Positions 23,558-33,700 of a stretch of 64,000 bases of DNA are shown here, one piece after another. Under the pieces are notes generated by a model that was not told where the DNA came from, did not search any database, and was given only the letters and a program-made list of their open reading frames with translations. How positions within the stretch are numbered: position 1 is the stretch's first letter; each line of letters starts with the position of its first letter. Source of the DNA: CAIQQQ01 sp040399685. GTDB taxonomy: Bacteria; Pseudomonadota; Alphaproteobacteria; Acetobacterales; Acetobacteraceae. Made by a program: the position numbers and the translations under genes. The DNA is taken from NCBI GenBank assembly GCA_040399685.1, contig JBBART010000006.1, positions 1 to 64,000 on the forward strand, given 5' to 3'.

Positions 23558-25092
23558 ACAAACCAATCCCACAGCTCCAGGAGCGACCCAAAGTGCCACG
23601 ACCATCCGTGTTCGCGTGTGTGCATAACGCCTGGGAGCAGTTTCGTGCCCATACAACCAAGGCCCTGTTCTCTGCCAAGAGTTATTGGGACATCAGGGGC
23701 CTTGCGACCACGATACGCCTCTATATTGCTTACGAGTTCGTTTCCGAGTTCAAGGGGTGGCTTCGGACTGCTCGCTATCATGCGATCGTTACTGCTCTTG
23801 CCGTTGCAGCGATCGTTGGTGTTCTCGTCTACGTGAAACCATTCCCGCCAAACACCGCCTATCTTGCGACCGGGCAGGCCGGCTCATCTTACCGTGTTCT
23901 GGGAGAAGGTCTGAGAACCTACTTTTCCTCGGCGGGTTTTGATCTGAATTTGGTGCAGACTGACGGTTTGACGTCGGGCTTCAATCAGCTTCGGTCGGAT
24001 GCATCACCGACTGATGCCAGCTTTGTCCCGGCCGGAATGATCAAGGGCAGCGACCACCCTGACCTCGTCTCATTGGGCAGCGTTCAGATTGCTCCGATAT
24101 GGCTTTTTATTCGCGGAGAGCGGATTGGGTCGGGCGACGATCTGTTTGCCGCCCTTGCCGGGAAAAGGGTCGGCATCGGGTTGGCTGGCAGCGCTGCCAA
24201 TCAATTGTTCCGCCGCATCCTTAAACTCGGCAGGTCAGCCGGGGCCGAACCGCTGGTGCTGGTCGAGGAAGACAATGTGACCGCGGCCGACCATTTGAGT
24301 GCGCGCCAGCTCGACGCTGTGTTCTTGATCGACGGGCCAGCATCTTCGATCATTCGCAAACTTGTGACAGACAGAAGCCTCAGCCTGCATGACTTCACTC
24401 TTGCTGACGCTTACATTGCAAGGTTGCCATTTCTGGAAAAAGTCGTTTTGCCGCGTGGGGCATTCGATATCGCGCCAGTGAGCCCGGCAAGAAACATCAC
24501 ACTTCTGGCAACAACAGTCACGCTTCTCGTCGAAAAGCGGATGCACCCGGCTTTGCAATGGGCCTTTCTTCTTGCCGTGCAGGATACCCTGCTACGACAA
24601 GGCCCATCTTCGTTTTTCCGTGCGGAGGTATTCCCCCGCTACACTGATCTCTCGGTGCCGTTAAGCGATGTCGCCCAGGAATTCTACACCAGCGGCGCTC
24701 CGGCAGCGCTGCGGGTGCTGCCATTGTGGGCAGGCACCTTGGTCGCACATTTCTGGGGCCTGACCCTTGTGGTGTGGCTGATTGCCCTGCCCATCCTGTC
24801 GCGCCTTGCGCTTTTTCGGAAATATAGTTCACAGCACCTGCTGTATGGGTTCTTCCGATCGCTCCGCCATCTGGAACAATCGATCCCGCTGACGCACTCC
24901 GTCGCCGACGCTGAGGCGCTTGTGACAAAGCTAGATCTGCTGGACAGTGCCGTGGTGGAAACCTGGGTCAACAAGGACAGCATTCGGCACATCTACAGTG
25001 TGCGCAAGACGATCGAGTCCGTACGCACCCTCGCTGTCGCCCGTCTCTCGAGCCTGAAATCAATATCATCCGACGCCGAAGCAACCGTTTGA
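23554..25092 (+). CDS. Membrane-anchored TAXI-family solute-binding protein
   Basis: 512 residues from ATG 23554. A cytoplasmic N-terminus, a transmembrane helix at about 76-98 (HAIVTALAVAAIVGVLVYV), then a TAXI-type binding domain (TAYLATGQAGSSYRVLGEGLRTYF.. through ..GKRVGIGLAGSAANQLFRRIL). A second membrane helix lies near 385-410 and a cytoplasmic helical tail follows. TAXI proteins normally serve TRAP transporters, but no TRAP permease gene is present, and the extra membrane helix and tail suggest a sensor or receptor use. Ligand unknown. Confidence 0.82.
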   Translation: MNKPIPQLQERPKVPRPSVFACVHNAWEQFRAHTTKALFSAKSYWDIRGLATTIRLYIAYEFVSEFKGWLRTARYHAIVTALAVAAIVGVLVYVKPFPPNTAYLATGQAGSSYRVLGEGLRTYFSSAGFDLNLVQTDGLTSGFNQLRSDASPTDASFVPAGMIKGSDHPDLVSLGSVQIAPIWLFIRGERIGSGDDLFAALAGKRVGIGLAGSAANQLFRRILKLGRSAGAEPLVLVEEDNVTAADHLSARQLDAVFLIDGPASSIIRKLVTDRSLSLHDFTLADAYIARLPFLEKVVLPRGAFDIAPVSPARNITLLATTVTLLVEKRMHPALQWAFLLAVQDTLLRQGPSSFFRAEVFPRYTDLSVPLSDVAQEFYTSGAPAALRVLPLWAGTLVAHFWGLTLVVWLIALPILSRLALFRKYSSQHLLYGFFRSLRHLEQSIPLTHSVADAEALVTKLDLLDSAVVETWVNKDSIRHIYSVRKTIESVRTLAVARLSSLKSISSDAEATV

Positions 25093-25210
25093 CGATCGCG
25101 ATTGCGCGAGAACCGCGAAAGCGTGATGGCCGCACCTATCGGTGGCTATCACGCTATACGGCCGCCTAGAATGGAACAATCCCACTTTTCTAATCACGTC
25201 CGGAGCTAAC

Positions 25211-25585
25211 ATGACACGCAAGCCATCCGTCCGTCGGTCTGCCACGCCAGCAAAGACGGTTTTTGAACCCTCCGACATCGAGTCCCCGGCCGTGAAAGCC
25301 GCTCCTGCCAAAGATACGACGACTGCGATCAACGCAGTTGTCGAGCGGATCAAAGAACAGCTAGCCAAGCATGGCATCCAGCTTTCGATGCAAGGCGTGG
25401 GCAACGGCTTTTCCGTCACGCTCGGGCAAGCATTCCAGCAAGGCGAGGCAGAGGGCGTGGCCGGCGCAGGGGGACACGAGACCGAGATCGCGACCCAGCA
25501 CAATGCCAATGCCCCGCTGGTGATCAAGCTGTCTGGCCCTGTCACGATCGACATTGGCGCCATCATCCTGAACTCCAACGACTGA
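25211..25585 (+). CDS. Hypothetical protein
   Basis: 124 residues from ATG 25211 with GGAG 5 nt upstream. A basic disordered start, a helix INAVVERIKEQLAKHGIQLSMQGVG and a hydrophobic beta-rich end (PLVIKLSGPVTIDIGAIILNSND). Not recognised. Lies between two membrane-protein genes in the same direction. Confidence 0.6.
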   Translation: MTRKPSVRRSATPAKTVFEPSDIESPAVKAAPAKDTTTAINAVVERIKEQLAKHGIQLSMQGVGNGFSVTLGQAFQQGEAEGVAGAGGHETEIATQHNANAPLVIKLSGPVTIDIGAIILNSND

Positions 25586-25665
25586 GTCTGTGCCGGATGG
25601 ACCGCACACGTGGCCCATGGCCATTTCTGTGCGAGACTTTACCAGATCTTTGAGTGGAGGTGTTC

Positions 25666-26457
25666 GTGAAAGTTCCTGATATGTCGGATTGGACAATCCA
25701 TCTGGTTATCCTGGGGCTCGGGATCAGTGTCATGCTAGGATTGTCGCGTGCGCTGCGGCGTGTTGCGCGCGGACGCAGCCTCACTCAGGATGACGTCGTT
25801 CTTGTTGATTCCATCACACAAAACGTTGCCCAGGGCGTCTATGTCGTACTGAGCATTATCTTCGCCTTGGTGCTTGCCACGGCGAACGGTGTGAGTGACA
25901 ACGTTATTACAGAGGCGGGGCAGATCCAGAGCCTGGATCAATTGCTGGCCTTCGAAGCAACACCTCAATCCGAGCAAGCGCGCATTGTCCTGCGCTCCTA
26001 CACGCAATCGATCGTTGAGGACGAATGGCCACAGCTGCCCGACAAGCACGGCAGTACCGCTACAAAAATTAAACTGGACGCGTTGCTGGGCAGCATTCAA
26101 AATTTGCGGCCGGAATCAATCCAGCAGGTTGTGTTACTGCCTGAAATCGTGCGGACGACACAGGCGCTGGACCGGTCACGGGACAAGAGACTTCTTGATT
26201 CTCAGTCAGTTCTCCCGTCTCTGTTCTGGTTCGTTAGCGGCATCAGCATATTGGGATTGATCATTGTCTCAGCATTGCGTCTGATGGAGGCAACATGGCC
26301 GAGCGTGGTGGTCCACGTGGTTCAGTTGATGATGGTCGGTGCCTTGTTTTCGGCATTGATGATCCTGAATGCTCCGTTTTCCGGGAGCACCCGCACCTCA
26401 CCGGACGCCATCGTGCACATCCTTCAGGCGCTTAACAGCGCCCACGGCTTAAAGTGA
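25666..26457 (+). CDS. DUF4239-like membrane protein
   Basis: 263 residues from GTG 25666, preceded by GGAGGT at 4 nt; an upstream GTG at 25654 lies within that ribosome site. Four transmembrane helices: about 8-26 and 50-72 near the N-terminus, and two near the C-terminus (LFWFVSGISILGLIIVSAL and VVHVVQLMMVGALFSALMIL). A large soluble loop of about 110 residues lies between the pairs. This 2+2 layout matches DUF4239/bestrophin-like proteins; function unknown. Its stop overlaps the next gene's GTG (GTGA). Confidence 0.72.
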   Translation: MKVPDMSDWTIHLVILGLGISVMLGLSRALRRVARGRSLTQDDVVLVDSITQNVAQGVYVVLSIIFALVLATANGVSDNVITEAGQIQSLDQLLAFEATPQSEQARIVLRSYTQSIVEDEWPQLPDKHGSTATKIKLDALLGSIQNLRPESIQQVVLLPEIVRTTQALDRSRDKRLLDSQSVLPSLFWFVSGISILGLIIVSALRLMEATWPSVVVHVVQLMMVGALFSALMILNAPFSGSTRTSPDAIVHILQALNSAHGLK

Positions 26458-27701
26458 GCAAATTACCTTGGGAGTTTTCCTTGCCCGGCATCGTTCAATT
26501 TCTGGCTGCCACCATGCTGCTGGTGGGCATCTCGATATGTCCTACACCCGTTCGGGCTGATACAGTCGGCCAAACGGAGATGGTCCAGGGCATTCGCACC
26601 GAGTTTATCGGGCGGTGGGACGCGGACAAGCTGAATGCATTCCTTCAGGTCGAATCACCCAAGTTCTTCGGCGTCGCCCCTGCGTATACCCCAGCCCGCA
26701 ACGCCATAAAGCTGTATCGGATCACATATCCCTCAGTGATCCCTGAACAAGGGAACAAGCCAACTTTTGCCAGCGGCTTGCTCGCCATACCGGACACGGA
26801 TGACACGACGTTTCCGATTTTCTCCTACCAGCATGGCACTGTGTATGGAAAGCATCAGGTACCATCCTTTCCCGACCAATCAAGGGAGACACAACTGGCT
26901 CTGGCACAGTTTGCAGGCCAGGGTTACATCCTCATTGGCGCCGATTACTTCGGCATGGGCCTTTCAGAAGCACAAGAAGGCTACATGGTAAAGGCCAGCC
27001 ACCAGCAGGCCACCTACGACATGCTGGTGGCCAGCCGTGTGGTGCTGGCACAGATGAAGATCACGTCCCCAAAGCTGTTTATCGGCGGCTGGTCGCAGGG
27101 CGGCTTCGTCACTATGGCGTTTTTGGAGAAGCTGGAGCAAGTGGGTGTGCAGGTCATGGCCACCGCCACTGCGAGCGCACCCCTGGATGTTTTCGCAGCA
27201 CTCAGCGGGTATCTTGATTTCCCCCGCAAGAATGACGCTGATTGGCTATCATCGCTTTTCATCCTCTCAACATTTGCGTTCGAGAACTATTACGCGGTTC
27301 CCGGCCTCGCGCGGTCAGTGCTCAACGACGCATACTACGACGTCTCACGACGGGCCTACGAGAAACAGCCGTTCGACGTGACCGAGATCCCTTCGGATCT
27401 GCGCAAATTGATTCGCGCCGAATATTTCGAACCACAGTTTTTTGCCGCCTCCGCCTATGGCCGCCTGATTGCGCAATATGCGCAAGCCTATCGCTGGGTG
27501 ATCAAGAGCCCCGTGCGCAACTACTACGGTGAAAAGGACGAGGCCATCACGCCCGGTCTCGGGCAAATGGCAATGACCTGGCAGCGCGCCATGGGCAGCG
27601 GCAACACCCAGGTCACCGCGGTGTCAACCGGTGACACCGACCATCGCGGCACATATGCAACTTCCATTGCCCAGTGGAAAATCTGGTTTGACGGCCTGTA
27701 G
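26454..27701 (+). CDS. Secreted alpha/beta hydrolase (secretory-lipase type)
   Basis: 415 residues from GTG. N-terminal signal peptide (to about residue 35, ..PTPVRA-DT). Catalytic Ser214 in GWSQGG, oxyanion HGT at 127-129 and a C-terminal His in TDHRGTY near 398. The layout resembles the secretory lipase family (LIP), which hydrolyses esters of lipids or plant polymers outside the cytoplasm. Last gene of the rightward set; converges on the synthase genes 43 nt away. Confidence 0.82.
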   Translation: MSKLPWEFSLPGIVQFLAATMLLVGISICPTPVRADTVGQTEMVQGIRTEFIGRWDADKLNAFLQVESPKFFGVAPAYTPARNAIKLYRITYPSVIPEQGNKPTFASGLLAIPDTDDTTFPIFSYQHGTVYGKHQVPSFPDQSRETQLALAQFAGQGYILIGADYFGMGLSEAQEGYMVKASHQQATYDMLVASRVVLAQMKITSPKLFIGGWSQGGFVTMAFLEKLEQVGVQVMATATASAPLDVFAALSGYLDFPRKNDADWLSSLFILSTFAFENYYAVPGLARSVLNDAYYDVSRRAYEKQPFDVTEIPSDLRKLIRAEYFEPQFFAASAYGRLIAQYAQAYRWVIKSPVRNYYGEKDEAITPGLGQMAMTWQRAMGSGNTQVTAVSTGDTDHRGTYATSIAQWKIWFDGL

Positions 27702-27744
27702 CGAGGGCTTGGCGATCCAGACAACGCAGTCTCCAAGATAAGGG

Positions 27745-30700
27745 TCAGTCGACGGATTGCCGCCGCGCAAGCCGACGGCGACCTCCACTCAAATGAGAGA
27801 GCCAGCGTGTGACCTGCAACATCCAGCCTGTGCGCTTCGGCCGCAACTGCGCGTCGATTTTTTGTGCCAGCACAACAACGTTCGGCAGCAGCAAAATCGT
27901 GCCATGCCGCCCAACAACGTCCTGTGTTTGAAGTCCGGCCATAAACTCCTGCAAACCGTGCCGATGGTGCCCCTTCCCCTCTGCCGCACGATAAAGGGTC
28001 ACCGGGCAGTCGACGGATTGCGGATGATGGCTGTGAAACGCCGAGAGAACCGCAGCGAAGTTCCTATAGATTTGCTTCAGACGTGCCGCCGTCAGACCGG
28101 CCAACGCGTGATGCAGCGCCACGATCTCCAGCAACGCCTCAGGCTGAGTCGGCAGGTCGGCCGGCAAAACGATCAACGGGTCCAGTCCGGCCGATTCAGC
28201 CAGATCCGAGGTGAATGCGCGCATCGTATCGCCCATATGCGCCACAGACATGCCCAGCATCGCAGGCGTGTAGGAATCGAGCAGGATCACATGGCGCACA
28301 GCGTGGCCCAGCAACTCAAACTGACGCGCCACCTCAAGTGCTATGATACCACCGACCGACCAGCCGAGCAGATGATAGGGGCCCTGCGGCTGCACGCCGC
28401 GAATGGCGGTTACATGATCGGCCGCGAGGCTCGGCAAATCAAACGGTACAGGCTTCGTGGCCAGTTGCACACCATAGACAGACCAGTTTTTATCCAGTGC
28501 CCGCGCAAGATGAAGGTAGCAGGTGGCCGTGCCGCCTGCCGGATGAACACAAAACAAATTCTGGTCGCCCCCCGCACGCAGCCTGATGATGGCGTCCGCG
28601 GCCTCCGCCTTTACCGGCCGTCGGTCGAGCAAGCGCGCCTGTGAAGCGATTGTCGGAGATTCGATCAATTGGGAGATCGATAGCCCTTGGCCGAAGCGCT
28701 GTTGCACCAGACTCGCCAACCGCACCGCCGACAGGGAATGGCCGCCAACGGCAAAAAAATCGTCGTCAACCCCAAGGTCCAGCTCTGGCCCCAGCACGCT
28801 GCGCCAGATGTCCAGCAGCAGCGTCTCGTTATCATCGCGCGCGGCGAGGACAGCGTGATGCTGCGGCCGGCCTCCCGGATCGATCAACGCCAATGCCTGG
28901 CGGTCCAGCTTGCCGGACGGCATCGTGGGCAGCGCATCCAGCCGGATCACGTGCGCGGGCCGCGCCGGAGGCGGCAGCATGGCGTTCGCTGCACGCGTCA
29001 GGGCCTGCATGTCGAAATCCCTCGGCGCTGACACGAACGCGATGAGCGACGCCGTGCCGTCAGCTTCGGTTCGGGCGATGACGGCGCATGATGGCGCGCC
29101 ACAGGCAGCGAAAGCAGCCTCCACCTCGCCGGGTTCAACGCGAAAGCCCCGGATCTGGACCTGATCGTCCACGCGCCCCAGAAACCCGACGGTCCCTTTG
29201 CCATCCAGCAAGAAAACCGCACGATCGCCTGTGCGATAGAGAACTCCGTTAACAAGAGGATCGGCAACAAAGCGCGCTTGTGTCAGTTCGGGCTGCCCAT
29301 GATACCCCACGGCAAGACGCCCGCCGATATACAGTTCGCCCGGCACACCCGGTGGAACCGGCCGCCCGGCGATATCCAGAATGCGCAGTTGCACCCCGGG
29401 CAACGGGCGACCGATCGGGATCAGGGCCGTTTCGCGCAGGCCCACTGTATGCACCGTCGCGGTAATCGTGGCCTCGGTCGGGCCATAGGCGTTGAGCAAG
29501 GTTGCGGCGGAAAGCGGGCCGTCGCGCCAAAGCCGCGCCAGCGCCGACGGCATCGCCTCACCGCCGACAATCACCAGGCGCGGAACGCTCTGTGGTGCCG
29601 CATCGGCATCAGCCATCCAGGCCTGCAACACCACCTGCAGATAGGCGGGTGGAAGGTCGGCGACGTTCACACCCTGCTCGAAGGCGCGCGCCAGGTCAGC
29701 CGGGGTCCACGCGGCAGCACCACGCATATGCAATTCTGCGCCGCAAACCAAGGTGGGAACAATCTGTTCCAGCGCGGTATCGACATCATGCTGCGCGAAT
29801 TGCAGCACCACGTCGTTGCGTTTCAAGGCGTAGCGATCGATCACGGCCAGACAGTGTGTGGCCAGCGCCGCGTGTGGCACCGCAACACCCTTTGGCCGGC
29901 CGGTCGATCCGGATGTGTAGATGATGTAGGCGACTGTGCTGGGCTCGACGACGACGAACGGCGCCCGCGCCGAACAGCGCCGGATTGCCGAGGCATCGCG
30001 GTCAAGGTCCACCAGCCTTCCTGTGGCGCCGAGGGCACGCGCCCTTGGCGCCAACGCCGCATCGGTGATCAAGGCCGCGCAGGCGCAGTCCCGCAGGATC
30101 AACGCGAGCCGTTCATCCGGTGAACCTGGATCGAGCGGCACCCATGCCGCGCCACTGCCCATGACCGCCAGCAATGTGACAACCGATTCCGGTCCACGGC
30201 TGAGCAACACGGCCACCCGCGTGCCCGGCCCCACATCCTTCGCGCGCAGATAGGCCGAAAGCTGGCGTGCGCGTTCGACCAATGCGTCGTAGCGAAGCTT
30301 GGTGGTTGCGCACGTCGCTGCCAGCGCATTGGGGTGCAGCCGTGCCACCTCGGCAATCCAGTCACACACCTGCCCCGGCCGCATCGGCAGGAGAGCGCCC
30401 TGCCCCAAGGCGACGATTTCGGTGATGCCAGCGGCATCCAGCAATTCAAGCGTGCCCTCCAGCGCATCCGGCCGGGCGCAGACCATCTGCAACAGATGCG
30501 TGAACTGGTCGAGCATGCGGTTGACGGTTGAATCGTTCAGGCGCGATGGATTGAACACCGCCAGCACCTGCAACGTGTCACGCCGTTCGCTGATCTCCAG
30601 CGCAAACAGGCTGTCGCCTTCCTGGCGCAAGGCGAGGAGAGGACTGATCCGTCCGCCATCGGCCAGTTGGGTTGGCTCGCCCAGCGGCAGATCGAACGCG

Positions 30701-33700
30701 TTGGTATAGGCATAGCCGAACTGGTGCAGGGGCTGCCCGCCTTGGCCCAGTTCACGGCAGAGACTGGCATAGGGGTAGAAACCATGATCCAGACCATCGG
30801 TGACCTGGCGCTGCAAACCCGATAGCAGGGCAGTGACCGTATCCTCATGCCCGATGCGGGTGCGAACCGGGATGACGTTGGCGAACAATCCGACGCTGGC
30901 TTCAAACCGTTGCTCGGGGCGGCCCAGTGTTGGCATGCCCACCAGCACATCCTCAGTGCCGCATAACCGCGACAGCAGGATCTGGAACACGCCTAGGAAC
31001 AGCACGGACGGATTGATGCTCAGCTGGGTGGCGGTGCGACGTGCCGTTTGGGTCAGTTCAGGCGACAAGATCCGCTCGATGTGACGGCCATCAAACGCGT
31101 GCGCATCATTGGCCGGGCGGTCGGTGGGAAGTTCAAGCATCACAGCCGGCGGCTTGAGCACCTGCGCCCAGTGCGCCCGCGCACGCTCACCTTGCGACGA
31201 GGCCAGAAAGCGGCCCTCCCAGCCGACAAATTCGCTGTAGGCCGACGATGACGAACGTGGCAACGGCAGCGCCCCACCGGTGGCGAAGCGCTCGTAGAAC
31301 ACCCAGAACGCCTGCGCGATCAACAGTGCGGACAATCCGTCGATCACGATGTGATGAACCACCAGCAGCACAATGTCGCGCTGCTCGGACCGGAGCCAGT
31401 CGCACCGCATAGGGGGACCGGCGATGAGGTCGAACGGCTGCCGGGCACGGTCCCGCGCGAACGGGAGCGGGTCAGCATCTTCTGGCATCGTCACCAGGTG
31501 CAGCACCGGGGGGCACGTGGGCACACAGCCTGGAACTCCGTCCGTTTCCGGGAAACGGCAGGCCAGGATTGGAAAACGTTCGGACAGTGCAGCGCAGGCC
31601 TGCCGCACAGCCTCGGCATTCAGGCCCTGTGCCTCGAATGCGAGCGGCACGTTATAGGCGCCGGCTTCGGGATGCAGGGCCTGAAACGCCCAAAGCCCGG
31701 CCTGCCCCTGCGACAACGGCAGTGCGACATTGGGGCGTGCAGGCTCCGGCGCAGACACGGCGACAGGTTCGCATGCACCCAGAAATGCCGCCAGGCTGCG
31801 GGCGCTTGGGTGATTTTCGATGTCACGGTTGGTCAAAGTCAGGCCAAGTTCATCGGCGCAGGCCCGGATCAGTCGCAACCCAAACATCGAGGTCGCGCCA
31901 AGATCCCGAAATCGTGCTTCGGGCTTTGGATCGGCATGGCCGGTTTCTTCCGCCAGCACCTTCAGGATCAACGCCTCCGCGTTGCCAGACGCAACGGAAG
32001 CTGGCGCCAAAGCCACATCGAGCCAATACCGCTCCCGTGCGAGCGGATAGGGCGGCAGGTTCAAGGGGGGCCAGAGCGTATGGTCCTCCGGCAACACGGG
32101 CCCTGATGGCGGCGGGGCAACATCCGGCCATGCCGCAAGCCGGGCCAGCAGATCGGCGCGACCGCTGGCGATGATCTCGGCGCGGCAGGTCAGGCGCTCG
32201 CGTCCGAAAAACAGCGTGGCGGCAAGGCGACCAAGGCAGAGATCAGGTCGATTGCGGACATAGTCGGCGGTGTCGGCGAGAATCTGGCGCAGTTGCCTGT
32301 CCGTCTGCGCCGAGAACACAAAGCGACGCACGCCGGGCGGTGCCTGCGGGGGGGGCGCCTGCACAGGCGCTTCCTGCAGAACCATGTGCACGTTCGATCC
32401 GCCAGCGCCGAAGGAACTGACGGTTGCGCGCAGCTTCTGGGCCACACCATCGACCGACGCTGGCTGCCACGGTTCGCATGCCGATTGCAGGCGGAACGGG
32501 GTGCCACCGAGGACAATCTGGGGATTCAGCCGCTCGGCGCGGACACCCGGCACCAGCGTGCGGTGCTGCAATTGCAGCAGCACCTTGGTCAGTTGCGCCA
32601 GACCGGATGCTGCCTCGGCATGTCCCATGTTGGATTTCACTGAGCCGATGGCGCAAAATCCACTGTCTTGGCTGAAGGCGCGAAACGCCTGCGTTGCCGC
32701 GCGCATCTCGATGGCATCGGCCATCGGCATGCCGGTGGCGGCCGCTTCGGCGTAGGAGATGCTGCGGGGATCGACACCGCTGGCGCGCAAATTGTCCTGA
32801 ATCAACCGCGCTTGCGCCGCCAGGCTGGGCACGCCAAAGCCAGCCGAACGGCCGGCGTGATTGGACGCACTGGCCTTGATGACACCCAGCACCTCATCAC
32901 GGTCCCGCAACGCGTCGGCCAGGGGCTTGAGCAGCACCGCGCCCACCGCCTCGGCCGGCAGGTAGCCATCGCCGTCAGCAAAGGAGCGACTGCCGGCATC
33001 GCTGCCCAGCATCCCTGCCCGGCTGAGGCCCAGGTATTTTCCAGCGTGCACCGACAGATTAACCGCCCCTGCAATCGCCAGCCTGCACTCGCCGCGCAGC
33101 AGGCCCTGGCAGGCAAGATGCACCGCCTCCAGGCCAGAGGCGCACATGGCGTCCACGGCCACGCTCGGCCCCTGCAGGTCGAAGAAGAACGACACCCGGT
33201 TCGCGAGGGCGGCGTGACTGCTCAGGGACAGCAAGGCACGGTCGTCGGGGTTGGTCGCAAGATCCTGGTATTGCTGATACATCGCGCCTGCATAGACGCC
33301 GACCCGGCTGTCATAACGGGTGCGCAGCGCGTCGCGGTTATGCCCTGCACGTTCCAGCAGGCTCCAGACGACTTCCAGGAACAGTCTCTCCTGCGGGTCC
33401 GTTCGCGCCGCGTCGCGGGGGGAAATGCCGAACAGATCGGCATCAAACCGGTCTATGTCAGACAGAAAGCCACCCCAGCGGCAGTTGGTGCGACCGGACT
33501 GCCCCTTGTTCGCGTCAAAGATCGCAGCATGGTCCCAGCGTTCGGCAGGAACCTCGGTGACGAGATCGCGGCCCTCGCGCAAGGCGTCCCAGAAAGCCTC
33601 GATCGTGTCGGCGCCGGGATAGCGCCCGGCCACCGCGATCACCGCGATGTCGGTGGCCTCGGCCGACAGGCTGGCGAGGAGGGCCGGTTCTGGTTCACGT

